A stretch of 64,000 nt of DNA from Calonectria ilicicola (Eukaryota; Ascomycota; Sordariomycetes; Hypocreales; Nectriaceae), in the NCBI GenBank assembly GCA_020809705.1, contig CP085829.1, positions 4,588,001 to 4,652,000 of the forward strand. The letters are read 5' to 3'. Under the pieces are notes generated by a model. That model ran no database searches. It was not told the origin of the DNA and was given only the letters and a program-made list of their open reading frames with translations. Shown here one piece after another: positions 25,191-36,100 of this stretch; within the stretch, counting starts at the first letter, position 1, and the number at the start of each line of letters is the position of its first letter. A program made the position numbers and the translations under genes.

Positions 25191-25598
25191 GTTACTACTC
25201 AAAGCAAAAAAATATCCATATAAAACTATGAATCAAAAATGCACACCAATTACCCTATTACATGGTGGAGCGTATAAAGCACATCCAGAGGTAACACTGG
25301 TGGGAGCCGATCTTGTTGATATACTGATGATACCTGCGGATCTAATTGGTTAGACCCGAGCAATAAAAAAAAATGTTCGCTTCCGAAACTACATGTGTGA
25401 ATGGTGTTGGCTGGTCAATACAGGAGGGGCAGGGTCGTTATGCATTGATTGGGTTGGACTGGGCCTCATAGACGTTTCGCATCGATCCTTCACCAATTCA
25501 ATCTCTAGAGATTCAATTCTACATCCCCATTGAATCCACTCTTGGTTATTACTAATACATGCGTGAATGTAAGATTCAGCAAAAGAACACACTCAATC
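25191..25598. other. Intergenic, convergent 3' regions
   Basis: AT-rich spacer between the ODC carrier gene and the DUF6590 gene, which converge. I see no gene in it. Confidence 0.6.
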
Positions 25599-26909
25599 TC
25601 AAATCGAGTCCTCCAGTCCAGCTGGATATTCCACGTCTCTCTGACCAATGTCCTGCGCCAAGAACGACCTTAGTCGTGATATATTTACGCCAGAGTAATA
25701 CTCTCTTGATCTTGATTCTCGAATAGATTCGTCCTTCTTTTTGCCCAAAATGTCATGATGCTCCTGGCAAAGATCTTGAAAATCTTCGGGCAAAATATAC
25801 CCTTCTATTGAGCATTTTTCCCATTTAAAATAAAAATTGCACTTTTCGGTAAGCTTAACGACTGTGCGACCAGAAACAAACTGGTGCTTCCACTTCGGGT
25901 CTCTTTTCGCTCTCAGGGGTGGTGTGGGGGTCTCACGAGGTTCCCAGTTTTCTTCGTCCTCGTTGCGAACGCTAATGTACTCGTCGGAAAAATGCTTGCG
26001 CGTCTCAAGTCCGCGACCCTGGTAACTGTACAAGGGAAGGCATGTGAAGTGTTCTCCCCAAGACTCCAAGATGATCATCTTGCGATATTTGGAATGAACC
26101 GGCCCGAACATTGAATAAGACATGTTAGTGTCTCCGGGTGCTATGTGATCAGTTCGTCCCATAGTGTGATGTGGTGCTGAAATGATGGTTCCAAGTAGAA
26201 GTTTGTTTGGGTCCTGAATTATATCAGTTTTCCTCATAAGTGCAACGACGGGCTTTCCAGCAGCCAGGTCGTTGAATGCTTTCATCTTGTGTTTCGCCAA
26301 TTGCATTAACAAAGTTGGCTTTCGGCCCTTATGCTGAACTCGACCTTTGTTCTTTTCAACTCTTGCTCGATGCTTCCACGACGGAAAATTGCGGCTGGAG
26401 CCAGAGTGTGCGAAAGACGTAGTGCTAGTACCGCCAGAGCTTAGGGTATATGCAGACCTTTGGTTGGGGAAAGTAGCGATTCCTTTGATAGTGAAATCAT
26501 CAATACTCTGGTTAGTGGATTTTTTTCCTCTAATCTCACCCTCTTCTTCAGAGTAACTATCAACACTCTGGTGGGCAGTTTTTTCCTCTCTGATTTCGCC
26601 CTCTTCCTCAGAATCACTCTCATCACGACTAACACAAGTTGTGTTATGATGAGCAGCATAGCGCTCTTCTTTCATATGACAGGTAGCTACATGGTTAGTC
26701 CTATTCTCCCCAGAATATCGAATATTTTGTATGGAGAACTCCAGTTCATTAGTGTTCTTGGGGACTGTCAAACCCAATCCAGGATTCAGTCCCAATGCTG
26801 TTGTTATGAGGGAGCTTGCGCTGGTACATGCGTCCTTGAGAGTAAGGCCTCCCATGACTCTGCCACCATCCAGGCCAAAAGTCGTCTGTGTTGTCATGTG
26901 TGTTGACAT
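25599..26909 (-). CDS. DUF6590-like protein of unknown function
   Basis: Uninterrupted frame of 436 codons in AT-rich DNA. Residues about 225-395 resemble the fungal DUF6590 domain: GTIISAPHHTMGRTDH, then RKMIILESWGEHFTCLPLYSY and QGRGLETRKHFSDEYISV, then KLTEKCNFYFKWEKCSIEGYI. The N-terminal 200 residues are low complexity with an acidic duplicated segment, and a basic stretch follows (KHRARVEKNKGRVQHKGRK). DUF6590 proteins are widespread and variable in number in Pezizomycotina; their function is not known. The assignment rests on remembered motifs and should be confirmed by a profile search. I infer no role. Confidence 0.6.
   Translation of the reverse strand: MSTHMTTQTTFGLDGGRVMGGLTLKDACTSASSLITTALGLNPGLGLTVPKNTNELEFSIQNIRYSGENRTNHVATCHMKEERYAAHHNTTCVSRDESDSEEEGEIREEKTAHQSVDSYSEEEGEIRGKKSTNQSIDDFTIKGIATFPNQRSAYTLSSGGTSTTSFAHSGSSRNFPSWKHRARVEKNKGRVQHKGRKPTLLMQLAKHKMKAFNDLAAGKPVVALMRKTDIIQDPNKLLLGTIISAPHHTMGRTDHIAPGDTNMSYSMFGPVHSKYRKMIILESWGEHFTCLPLYSYQGRGLETRKHFSDEYISVRNEDEENWEPRETPTPPLRAKRDPKWKHQFVSGRTVVKLTEKCNFYFKWEKCSIEGYILPEDFQDLCQEHHDILGKKKDESIRESRSREYYSGVNISRLRSFLAQDIGQRDVEYPAGLEDSI
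26493..26612 (-). repeat. Internal 60-bp duplication in DUF6590 gene
   Basis: Residues 100-119 and 120-139 are an imperfect tandem duplication, both starting near SEEEGEIR and ending near HQSVDSY or NQSIDDF. At DNA level this is two 60-bp copies (26553-26612 and 26493-26552). Confidence 0.8.
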
Positions 26910-28782
26910 GTGTATTATTTTGTATGTAATTAATGAGTATAAACATTGCTAATAATCCAGCTGAGAAGTTATCACAGGAGGGGCTGCCAGTTTAATATTG
27001 GCCATCTTGTTAAGGGTTGCAAAGTGCAGACACAGTGACTAATATTAAAAATACCGACTGTTGTGATATTCCAATTATAACAATAGGCGCTCCTTAGTGC
27101 CTACTAGGCTGAAGGTAGAAATACACTGAAAAGCACATTTTTCTTTGTGTGTTGTACCTAATTCAATTGCTTTGTTTGGTGGGGTTAAAGGAACATAAGA
27201 ACAGAGCAGTAATAAAATATGGTTGAATGAGTTCCAAAATTTCCTTGTACGTTGCGCTTTTTGAGTTGTGGGTCGTTGGAATGATTGCGCTCGCAGCGTA
27301 TTGGCCAATGCTAAAACATTGATTGAGAGAGGTCCTGGTGTTCATTGATAGAAAATGATGTACACGATTGGAATGCTTTGTGCAGGCTACAATTGACCAA
27401 AAAATACCGCATATCTGGAACAAAAAAGAAAAAGAAAAAAAGATGAAAGGTAATATAGCACTTATACAATTATAGAAGCAATCATGTTCAGTTGGAGATG
27501 CACAAGAGGTTGCAATAGAATCCGACATGCTCACTGCAGGGTAGTGCTTAATTTAGCCAAGCTTAGAAGCGTTTGTTCCTAAGTGGTGTGCAGGGATCAT
27601 GGTTGCGGGCATCGGGTTGGGCGCGCATGAGAAAAAAAGGCGAAGTGGTGTCCATTTGGCGACGTGGCTGGGGCGAATGCTGAATGGTGTGGGTGGCTAC
27701 CCGTGACGTAGGAGGAGTCAGGTACTAATGATGATTATCCAACGCAGCCGGGCGTAACCAGAGATGAGGGACAAAAAAGAGTGGATGAAGTGCATACAAG
27801 GACGCACGCTAAGAATTTTGTCCGCCGCGCTCTGGAAGGGACCCGGTAGGGACCTGGTAGGGACCTGTACCCGCTGAAAACTGTCACTCCTCGTATGTTA
27901 AGTCGCTAACCGACGGTACACGGCAACGAGTCGAGGGCCCCATGTACGTAATCAGCCTGGGTGCGCAGCCACTTTCGCCCTCGCCGCACCTGCTTTCCAA
28001 GGCCCCCAGCCAAGCCAGACAGGTCCCAGAGGTCCTACAGGTCCCCCAGAGGTGCCGCCCATTCCACTACACCCGACCAACGCCTCCGGACCGTAAGAAG
28101 CAGCAGAAACAATTCATCTCCGTCCAGGCCGCCAGTCCAGGCCACAAAACCTTTTCCCTCACCTCCGTCTCATCCGCATCCACATCCCCATTTGTACCAG
28201 AACTGCTTCGCCGGTGCCTGCTTCGACGACTTCGCCGCGCGTCCGCCAAGCTTGCCTGAGCCTCTCCCCATCGTCCATCTGCGTCACCGTTCGCAAGTGC
28301 GCTTCCTAATCCGCTTGGGTCCCGTGTCGTCTCCTAACAAGGCGTACCCTCAACTCGGGTCACCCCACGAACACCGCAACCTCCAACCTCCCTGCGAACC
28401 ATTCCTCGAGCCGTCGACGAAATCACTGCACACTTCACCAACGGCCATCCACTTGACCCCCCCTCTTCACATCGCAAGACGCACATCATCGCCAAGGCCT
28501 TCGCCTCGTGACCTTCGAGCTTGATTCCCCCTTCCCCTCCTTCACCCCTTCGTGAACGAGCTCTCCACCCACCATCGCCATACCGTGCGCACTATATCCG
28601 CCGCCGCATTTGCGTCGCCACCGACCGGAGGATTGGCACTTGCATCGCTTGCAAACCATCCCCAGATTGATCGCGTCGCTGTCAACCCGTTGGCGCTCGA
28701 GACGCATCTCTCTTAACCGCATCCTTTTGGCCACCTACAACATCTCCTTCTCCACGGCTGCCGCCTACACAGATCGCCCACC
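26910..28782. other. Intergenic between divergent DUF6590 and epsin genes
   Basis: AT-rich to about 27.55 kb, then GC-rich with C/T-rich sequence from about 27.95 kb to the epsin start, which probably includes the epsin promoter and leader. A 187-codon plus frame at 27961-28524 is Pro/Arg/Ser-rich with no recognisable domain, so I treat it as leader sequence. Confidence 0.55.
27838..27872. repeat. GGGACCYGGTA direct repeats
   Basis: The 12-bp unit GGGACCYGGTA(G) occurs two and a half times in tandem about 0.9 kb upstream of the epsin start codon. Confidence 0.75.
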
Positions 28783-30647
28783 ATGTCCAAGGTAATGCGA
28801 AGCGTCAAAAATGTGACCAAAGGGTATTCCAGTGCCCAGGTCAAGGTCAGAGAAGGTTGGACTACTCCCACGGCACCCTGATCGAGCCACCGCTGACCTG
28901 GATTGTGACAGCTACCAGCAATGACCCATGGGGTCCGACTGGTACTCAGATGAGCGAAATTGCTCAGATGACATACAATACGTATGCGACCGTTCCGTAA
29001 CTCCATGTGCGATCACAGTACTGACCAGTTTGGCCTTTGCAGATCAACCGAGTTTTACGAGATCATGGATATGCTCGACAAGCGTTTGAATGACAAGGGA
29101 AAGAACTGGCGACACGTTCTTAAGGCCCTCAAGGTTCTAGACTACTGTCTTCACGAAGGATCCGAGCTAGTGGTCACTTGGGCCCGCCAGAGCATTTACA
29201 TTATTAAGACGCTGCGGGAGTTTCAGTATATCGATGAAGAAGGTCGAGACGTAGGACAGAACGGTATGCATTTAAAACCCCCGATGCTGACGTCACATTT
29301 GAAACTGATGCTCATGATTGAATAGTTCGAGTTGCTGCCAAGGAATTGACTGCCTTGATTCTGGATGAAGAACGATTGCGAGCTGAGCGAAGCGATCGCA
29401 AAACCTGGAAGTCGCGCGTCACCGGACTTGATGAATATGCTCCCCAGCACGCCGAACCATCCAACCACCGCCGACCACCTCGTGAGAGAAGGCAAATGCC
29501 CGACGAGGATGACGCCGAGTACAGATTGGCAATTGAGGCAAGCAAATACCAAGAGGAGGAGGACAGGAAGAAGCGCGAAAACCGAAACAGCGGACCCGAT
29601 GATGACGATGACCTCGCCAAAGCCATTAAGCTCAGCCAGGAGGAAGAGGAAAGGAGACGCAAGGAACTAGAGGAAACCAATGCCGCATCTCTATTCGACG
29701 ATGATCTTATCCAGACGTCCCAGCCTCAACATACTGGCTTCAACCAAGGATACCAGCAAGGAAACCCTGTCGACTTCTTTGCAAACCCCATCGACCAGAA
29801 TCAAATGCAGAACCAACAGACTGGATACATGGCCAATGCCTATACTGGCTACCAGCAACCCACAGGTTTTCAGCCAAACTACAACAACACTGGTTTCGGT
29901 ATGCAGCAAACAGGCATGGGGCTGGACCCCTATGGCCAGCAGCAACAGCAACAACAGCAGCTGCAAGCATTCCAGCCCCAGCCCACCGGCTTCAACCCAT
30001 ACCTGCAGCAGCAGTCACTATCATCTCCCGCATCTCCCGCTCCAGAGGCTGGTCTGAAGCCCGGCAGCAACAACCCTTGGGCGACCAACCAACCTCAGGC
30101 ACAGGCATTGAAGCCTACACCTACCGGCTCCAATAATCCATTTGCGCAGTTTAACCGCCCTGCCTCAGCTAAACCGAACCCCATCGCGTCCCTGACCCCG
30201 CTTCCTGAGCAAAAGACGCTGGCTACATTTAACAACTTGTCCCAGCAGCAACCAGTGCAGCCCCAGCCCAGCTTTGTTCAGTCACAACCATCCCTGGCAC
30301 CCCAGAAGGAATTGAACGAGCACGAGGCTCGACTCAACTCGCTCCTGGCTTCTGGCGATGGCATGGATACTTTTGGAAACACTGGAAACCTTCGTATTCC
30401 CGCGCAGCACACAGCACCAGGTACCTTTGTGAACAGTGCTGGCTCAGGCGTGAACCGACTTGCGCCTGATGCCACTGGAAACAACCCTTTCCTCAGACAG
30501 CAGTTTACCGGAATGCCTAGTGTTACATACGGTGCCCAAGTCCCTGCCGCCACTGGGCCCGCTGGGATGAACGGCCAGACCAATAACCCCTTTGCTCTTC
30601 AGCAGGCACCGCAGCAGCAACAGGGCCAGGATCTGATTCAGTTTTAA
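28783..30647 (+). CDS. ENT1: Epsin, endocytic clathrin adaptor
   Basis: ENTH-domain adaptor that binds PtdIns(4,5)P2, ubiquitinated cargo and clathrin at endocytic sites. Four exons: 28783-28855, 28912-28981, 29043-29263 and 29326-30647; 561 residues. The ENTH domain spans about residues 10-145 (MRSVKNVTKGYSSAQVKVRE ... MTYNTSTEFYEIMDML ... WRHVLKALKVLDYCL). Two ubiquitin-interacting motifs follow (YRLAIEASKYQEEE at about 187-200 and DLAKAIKLSQEEEE at about 219-232), then a Gln-rich region with several NPF motifs for EH-domain partners, and a C-terminal DLIQF in the position of the clathrin box of yeast epsins. Exon 1 starts in the sequence MSKVMRSVKN, as in the family. Confidence 0.94.
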
Positions 30648-31432
30648 TGTTTGGATTCTGCCTTGATGAAAAAGTAAAGGACACGAGTGACTGCGCTGGC
30701 TCTCCTATTTACACTACTTCACATCCGATATCCACGCCAACGCATTTTTAGCATACATGACGCCCGCCTCCCTTTTATCTGGTTTCCTTTTTCCTTAACT
30801 TTTTTTTTTCCTATTTCTTTCTTGAACTCCGATTCCCAGGGTTTGCACAGGCGAAGAATGGTTTTCACCTGTTCACAGTACATTTTGGCTTTCGAACCCA
30901 TGTTGATTTTTTGGGAGGTTCAGTTGTCACGGGGAATTGGAAGCTCGTGTGATGGCCCAGGGGGAATTTAGACAGCGCGCCTTCCACATTCAAAAATTTA
31001 GATCTGATTCACATCTACATGTACTTCGTAGTAGCTAAATTTCTTTGTGTCCCTTCTCCCGGGCCAGAGTACCCAAACACTTGAATAGTTCTTGAAGTTT
31101 CCATCTGCTCCTTGATTGAACCCATGTGACTCGGCGTGACCCCGTTCATCTCTCCTCCGCTATCCTGGATGCTCTCATCCCGCGCTGACACGTTGACCTA
31201 AGCAGGAAAGGCGTGGTACAAGCATGCGCTTTGTGTGAGCAGGCATGGGAGATCTGTGCCAGCAGGAGTGGAAGTTGGAGCTGAGTCGTATGTTGTCTTC
31301 TGCTTGCTGCTGTCGGCTTGACGCTCGAGATGGGCGGTAGCGGAGGAAGGGTGGTAGCTCGGTGATGGGCATCGGCTGACTCGTGCTATTTTTTGTTCTT
31401 CTGTCCCTCTTTTGTTGTGTCATGATGCCCTT
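30648..31432. other. Convergent intergenic region
   Basis: 3' regions of the epsin and centrin genes, which converge. Contains T-rich runs near 30800 and no recognisable gene. Confidence 0.6.
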
Positions 31433-32097
31433 TTAACCAGCTTCCTCCATCATCTGAATAAACTCTTCTAAATTTACACCGCCTTTGCCCTCGTGGTCGA
31501 GATGCTCAATCATGCTCTGAATTTCCTCATCTGTCATGGTCCTCTCCTCTTTGATATCCTGGGCTAGTCGACGCATGTCATCAAATGAAATAATGCCGTC
31601 ACCATCGTAGTCAAACATGTTGAATACTTTGGTGGCTTCTTGACGCGGATCCCGATTGGCGAGGAGCTTGGCGGCGCATAGCCTAAACTGATCAAGGTAA
31701 ACATACAAGCGATTCACAGGGCAGTTGTGATCTTGCCAATCCGGCGGGGGGGTGCCGTATCCTTCGAGCTGTCTAAAGTATTCTGGCTTGGGCATGTCGA
31801 AGCCAAGGGCCGCTAGTGAGTGTTTGAATTCATAGCTGTTCAGCCACCCCTTCTTTTTCATGTCCATGAGATCAAACTGCGATGCGACAGGCGTAAGTAA
31901 AGCGGTCTCATGACGGCAGGGCAAGATTGGCCTACCACTTCATCGATATGTTCTCGGTCCTCTTCGGGGATTGTGTTGTAATCTTCGTTGGACGAGACCT
32001 GGGGTGCTACAGGCTGCCGGGACTGAGGCGGATGGCCAGATCCGCCTGCTAACGATCGCACAGGAAACCCAGGGCGCGGCGTGGTGTGCGAATTCAT
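31433..32097 (-). CDS. CDC31: Cdc31/centrin-type EF-hand protein
   Basis: Small calcium-binding protein of the spindle pole body that also belongs to the TREX-2 mRNA export complex at nuclear pores. Two exons, 32097-31936 and 31876-31433 (59-nt intron), 201 residues. A disordered N-terminus is followed by four EF-hand positions. The first (DMKKKGWLNSYE) has Lys in place of two ligands. The second is replaced by a Gly/Pro-rich insertion (GYGTPPPDWQDHNCPVN) and has no loop. The third (DYDGDGIISFDD) looks competent, and the fourth (DHEGKGGVNLEE) is partly conserved. RDPRQEATKVFNMFD aligns with the centrin RDPLDEI ... AFQLFD segment. Calmodulin is excluded by the N-terminus and the insertion. Confidence 0.85.
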
Positions 32098-33174
32098 GAT
32101 GTTGTTAAGGATGGATGATACGAAGTGCGGTGTGAGTGCTGTGGCGCGTGCGGGTGGGTGGCTCAGGTAGCAATTAAGACGGTTGGAAATTTCTCAAGGG
32201 GGCGAGAAAACTATGAGGGATAGGATAGATGAAGCTATTCAGGCCAGCAGCCGCAAGGGGGAAAACAGTGGGAAATGAGTATGCGACAGAGGAGGGCGGC
32301 GCCAAAAAAAAAACAAAACAAAAACTTGTTGTTGGTGGATGCGACAATGAAGAATAGTCGATCCGCCGAGGGGAAGCAAAGCTGGAGCTGGTTGGACTGA
32401 GATTGCGACGCGACCAGCCAAACGCGCCCCGAAGCTTCAGCCGGGCTAAGCTTGTTTGCGTAAATCTGCCTTGGTACATCTGACAAATGTACATTACCTA
32501 GGCACCCACAGGCAACAGTACACTGCCTGCCTGTAGCGCGATTGTGCGCTGTGATTGGCTCCCCTTTAGTCAGCATGCACCCCACAGCCAATGAACGCCA
32601 AGTTCTTGTCTGAGGCAGCAACGCAGCTCTGGCCGCCAAGCGTCCAGATGGGCAAAATCCGCCCCGAAAAAAAAGCTGGCTGGGTCGACTTGGGCCAAGC
32701 GATCCTGTCTTCGCCTCTCACACTCTCTCGCCATCACCATCAGCTCGAGGTGAAAAAGGGCACCTCCTCCCCACCCGTCCGCTCCTTCTCTGCGGCCATT
32801 CCTTCCCTTTGTCTCTTTTGTTCCCTCAGCATTTACTCCTTCTCCAAGGCCATCGCAGCCTTTGGCGCAGCTGACAAGTCTCCAGCCTTTGTTGCACTCC
32901 CCTGCCGTGAGGTGGTAGTGCAACGACTGCGCTCTTCTTCGTCCATTATACGTGCCCTTTGCGCGATTCCGTCCGTCCATCGCCGACTCGTTTACGACGA
33001 AGCCCTTGACGAACGATTCTGCGCGCGCGCGCGACCTGTCTCGATCCCTCAATTCGACGGCGAAGCTTTCCCGACGACCTGAACGAGGCAATAGCGCGAC
33101 GAGGCTCTTGACACCTCAATAGCTCCACAACATCTTTGTTTCGCTGCATACTGAATCACTCTCCGATTACCATC
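32098..33174. promoter_or_regulatory. Shared divergent promoter region of CDC31 and NUP98-96
   Basis: 1.08-kb region between two head-to-head genes. It contains a GC/CG alternating run at about 33020-33034 and CT-rich sequence before the NUP start. Open frames on both strands (32570-33091 minus, 32591-33082 plus) have no recognisable domain and are probably leader or promoter sequence. Confidence 0.55.
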
Positions 33175-36100
33175 ATGTCTTTCGGCGGTTTCGGCGGCTT
33201 CGGCCAAAATAATAACAACAATAACAACAACCAGTCCTCGGGATTTGGTGGTTTCGGTGCCAACAACAACACCAACACAACTTCAGGTAAGCTCTTTTTT
33301 TTTTCGCCCATCCTCGATCAACAATGATGCCAGAGGATACTGACTCGGATGCTTGAAAGCCTTTGGAGGTGGAAACACCGGCGGATTCGGCCAGAACAAC
33401 AACACCAACTCTGGCGGTCTCTTTGGCGGCAACAACAACAACAACAATAACACTGGCAGCACTTTTGGTTCAACGGGTACGCGAGTTTGATGTCTTTGTG
33501 CAGTCCCGGCATCTTGATCGGGGCAAACCGGCAGCACGGACTCCACGAAACCGACGCATATGCTAATTTTTTCTTCTAGGATTTGGATCAACCAACAACA
33601 ATACTGGAGGGTTTGGAAGCAAGCCTACCTTTGGTTCTACAGCCACTAACACTAATAGTGGCGGTCTGTTTGGTTCATCCACGAATAACAACACCTCGAC
33701 TTTCGGCGGATTTGGTTCCAACAACAATACCACTACCGGCACTACCTCTGCTTTCGGGGGCGGCACCACTGGAAGCACCATGTTTGGAAACACCGCCAAC
33801 AAGACCGGGTTCGGCGCCACGGCTAACACTGGCGGGTCCCTGTTCGGAGGAGGCAACAACACCAACACCACAACTACGACGAGCGGATTCGGCGGCTTCG
33901 GCGCGACAAATACCCTCGGTAGCAACGATCCTCCTGGCACCGCGGGTACTGCCTTCGCCGCTCATACTGAAAAGGAACCCAACAGCTCCTCAACTAACAC
34001 ATTCCAGAATCTTCTCTTCCAGGATCCCTACAAGAAGTGGTCTGCCGAAGAGCTTCGACTGGCTGACTATGTTGGAGGTCGACGCTACGGTAATGCCACT
34101 GGAGGAGGTGCGTTCGGAGTGAGCTCAGGTTTTGGAGGCTTTGGAGCCAACAATAACACCAATAACACCTCCACTCCCGCCACAACTGGCTTCGGTGCCA
34201 CAAACAACAACACCACCGGTGGCGGTCTCTTTGGCAACAACAATAACACCACCAACACCACTTCTGGATTTGGAACCGCTGGAACAGGTTTTGGTGCCAC
34301 CAACAACAATGCTGCAAGTGGCGGTCTGTTTGGAAACGCCAATAAGCCTGCTGGTGGCTTGTTTGGCAACTCTACTAACACCACAACGAACTCGGGTGGT
34401 TTGTTCGGAAACAACAACAACGCCACAACCTCTGGCTTTGGTAACACTGGAACTTCTGGTTTTGGAGCCACCAACAACAACACTACGGCCGGCGGGGGTC
34501 TCTTTGGAAACAACAACAACACCCAGAACAAGACTGGAACAGGCTTCAGCTTTGGAACCGCCACTAACAACAATACAACTTCTGGTTTTGGCGCCACAAC
34601 TAACAGCACGTTTGGAGCCACTAACAACACCAACACCAACACGACTGGTGGCGGCTTGTTCGGTAACAACAACAACACCACCCAGCAGGCTGGAGGCTTG
34701 TTTGGAAATAACAATGCTGCCGCTAACAACAACGCTGGTGGAGGTTTGTTTGGCAACAACAATAACAACAACACCCAGCAATCTGGAGGATTGTTCGGAA
34801 ATAATCAGGCAAAGCCGGCTGGTGGAGGTCTTTTTGGCAACACCGGTGCCACAAACAACAGTGGAGGATTGTTTGGAAACAACAACAACACCCAGCAGGC
34901 TAACACTGGTTTTGGAGCGACCAATAATAACAACAGCGGAGGACTGTTTGGTAACAAGCCTGCTACTGGCGGTCTCTTTGGGAACAACGCAAACGCAGCC
35001 GCCACTAACACTGGCGGTGGGTTGTTTGGCGGTGGTCTTGCCTCGAACAACCAAGCCCAGCAGAATACCGGAGGATCCCTTTTTGGCGCTTCTGCTAACC
35101 AGCAGCAAAAGCCTGGCCTGTTTGGCAACACCAACAACGCTACCGGAGGCGGCCTATTCGGTGCTTCCAACAACCAAAACCAAGGCTCCTCCCTCTTCGG
35201 TAACAGCACCAACCAGCAGCAGCAAAATGGCATGGTCCTTGGCAACAGTCAGGCAGGTAATGCTCCTCAAGGTCTGACTGCTAACCTTAATGATGTTTCC
35301 GCCTATGGAACGCCGTCGTTGTTTGTTGGTCTGAATGGAAACGAAGTCCAGAACCCTGGCCCTCTTGCTACCCCTCTTAGCGGAAACTCGAAGCCTAGGA
35401 GAAGCTCGATTCTTCCAATGTACAAGTTGGCCCCTGCATCTGCTTCTCGACTTTCCACCCCCCAGAAGCGAGGATTTGGGTTCTCTTACAGCACCTATGG
35501 AACTCCCTCTGGTAGCCCAGCAAGCAGCATTTCCAGCACTCCCAGCACACTCGGTCGAAGTCTCCTGGGTACTAGCAGCGGTACCAGTCTGAGCAAGAGC
35601 GTTTCGGCCAATAACCTGCGCCGAAGCTTCAACACTGAGGACAGCATTCTCGCTCCCGGCGCTTTCTCAAGCGGTTCTCAGCCCCGTTGGTATGGTAGCA
35701 CCGGCTCAAAGAAGCTGGTCATCAACAGAGACATTAGAAGCGACCTATTCTCGACTCCCCAAAAGGATAAGCAAGCTGAGAGCACTGGAAGCGCCCGAAA
35801 GCTCTCTAAGCGCGTCAGCTTCGACACTAGCAACGTCGACTCCGAAGAGACAACTCCTGTTCGCAACACCCTCCCTGCTCCCGAAGCCGTCCCCAGTCCT
35901 GCTGCTGACGAGACCCCTCGTCAACCTCGTATGGCTAACGGATCTAACGGATCCAAGACTCCTGAGATGGAGGAGGTCAAGGGCAAGGAGCTTGCCATCG
36001 TTCATGAAGAAGACAACTCTGCTACTCCTGAAGCCAGCACACCCAATGGATTTGACAATGCCCCTGGCCAATACTGGATGTCTCCCCCCAAGGAGGACCT

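Noticed and set aside
27961..28524. 187-codon plus-strand frame before the epsin gene
   Set aside because: Pro/Arg/Ser-rich without domains, in C/T-rich leader DNA; better explained as non-coding or an upstream frame in the epsin leader.
32570..33091. Opposed open frames of more than 160 codons in the CDC31/NUP98-96 spacer
   Set aside because: They overlap each other on both strands, have no domains and coincide with the expected promoter and leader.
33563..35245. Long minus-strand open frames over the NUP98-96 FG repeats
   Set aside because: They are antisense shadows of the repetitive Asn/Gly/Phe coding sequence; their translations are repetitive and resemble no family.
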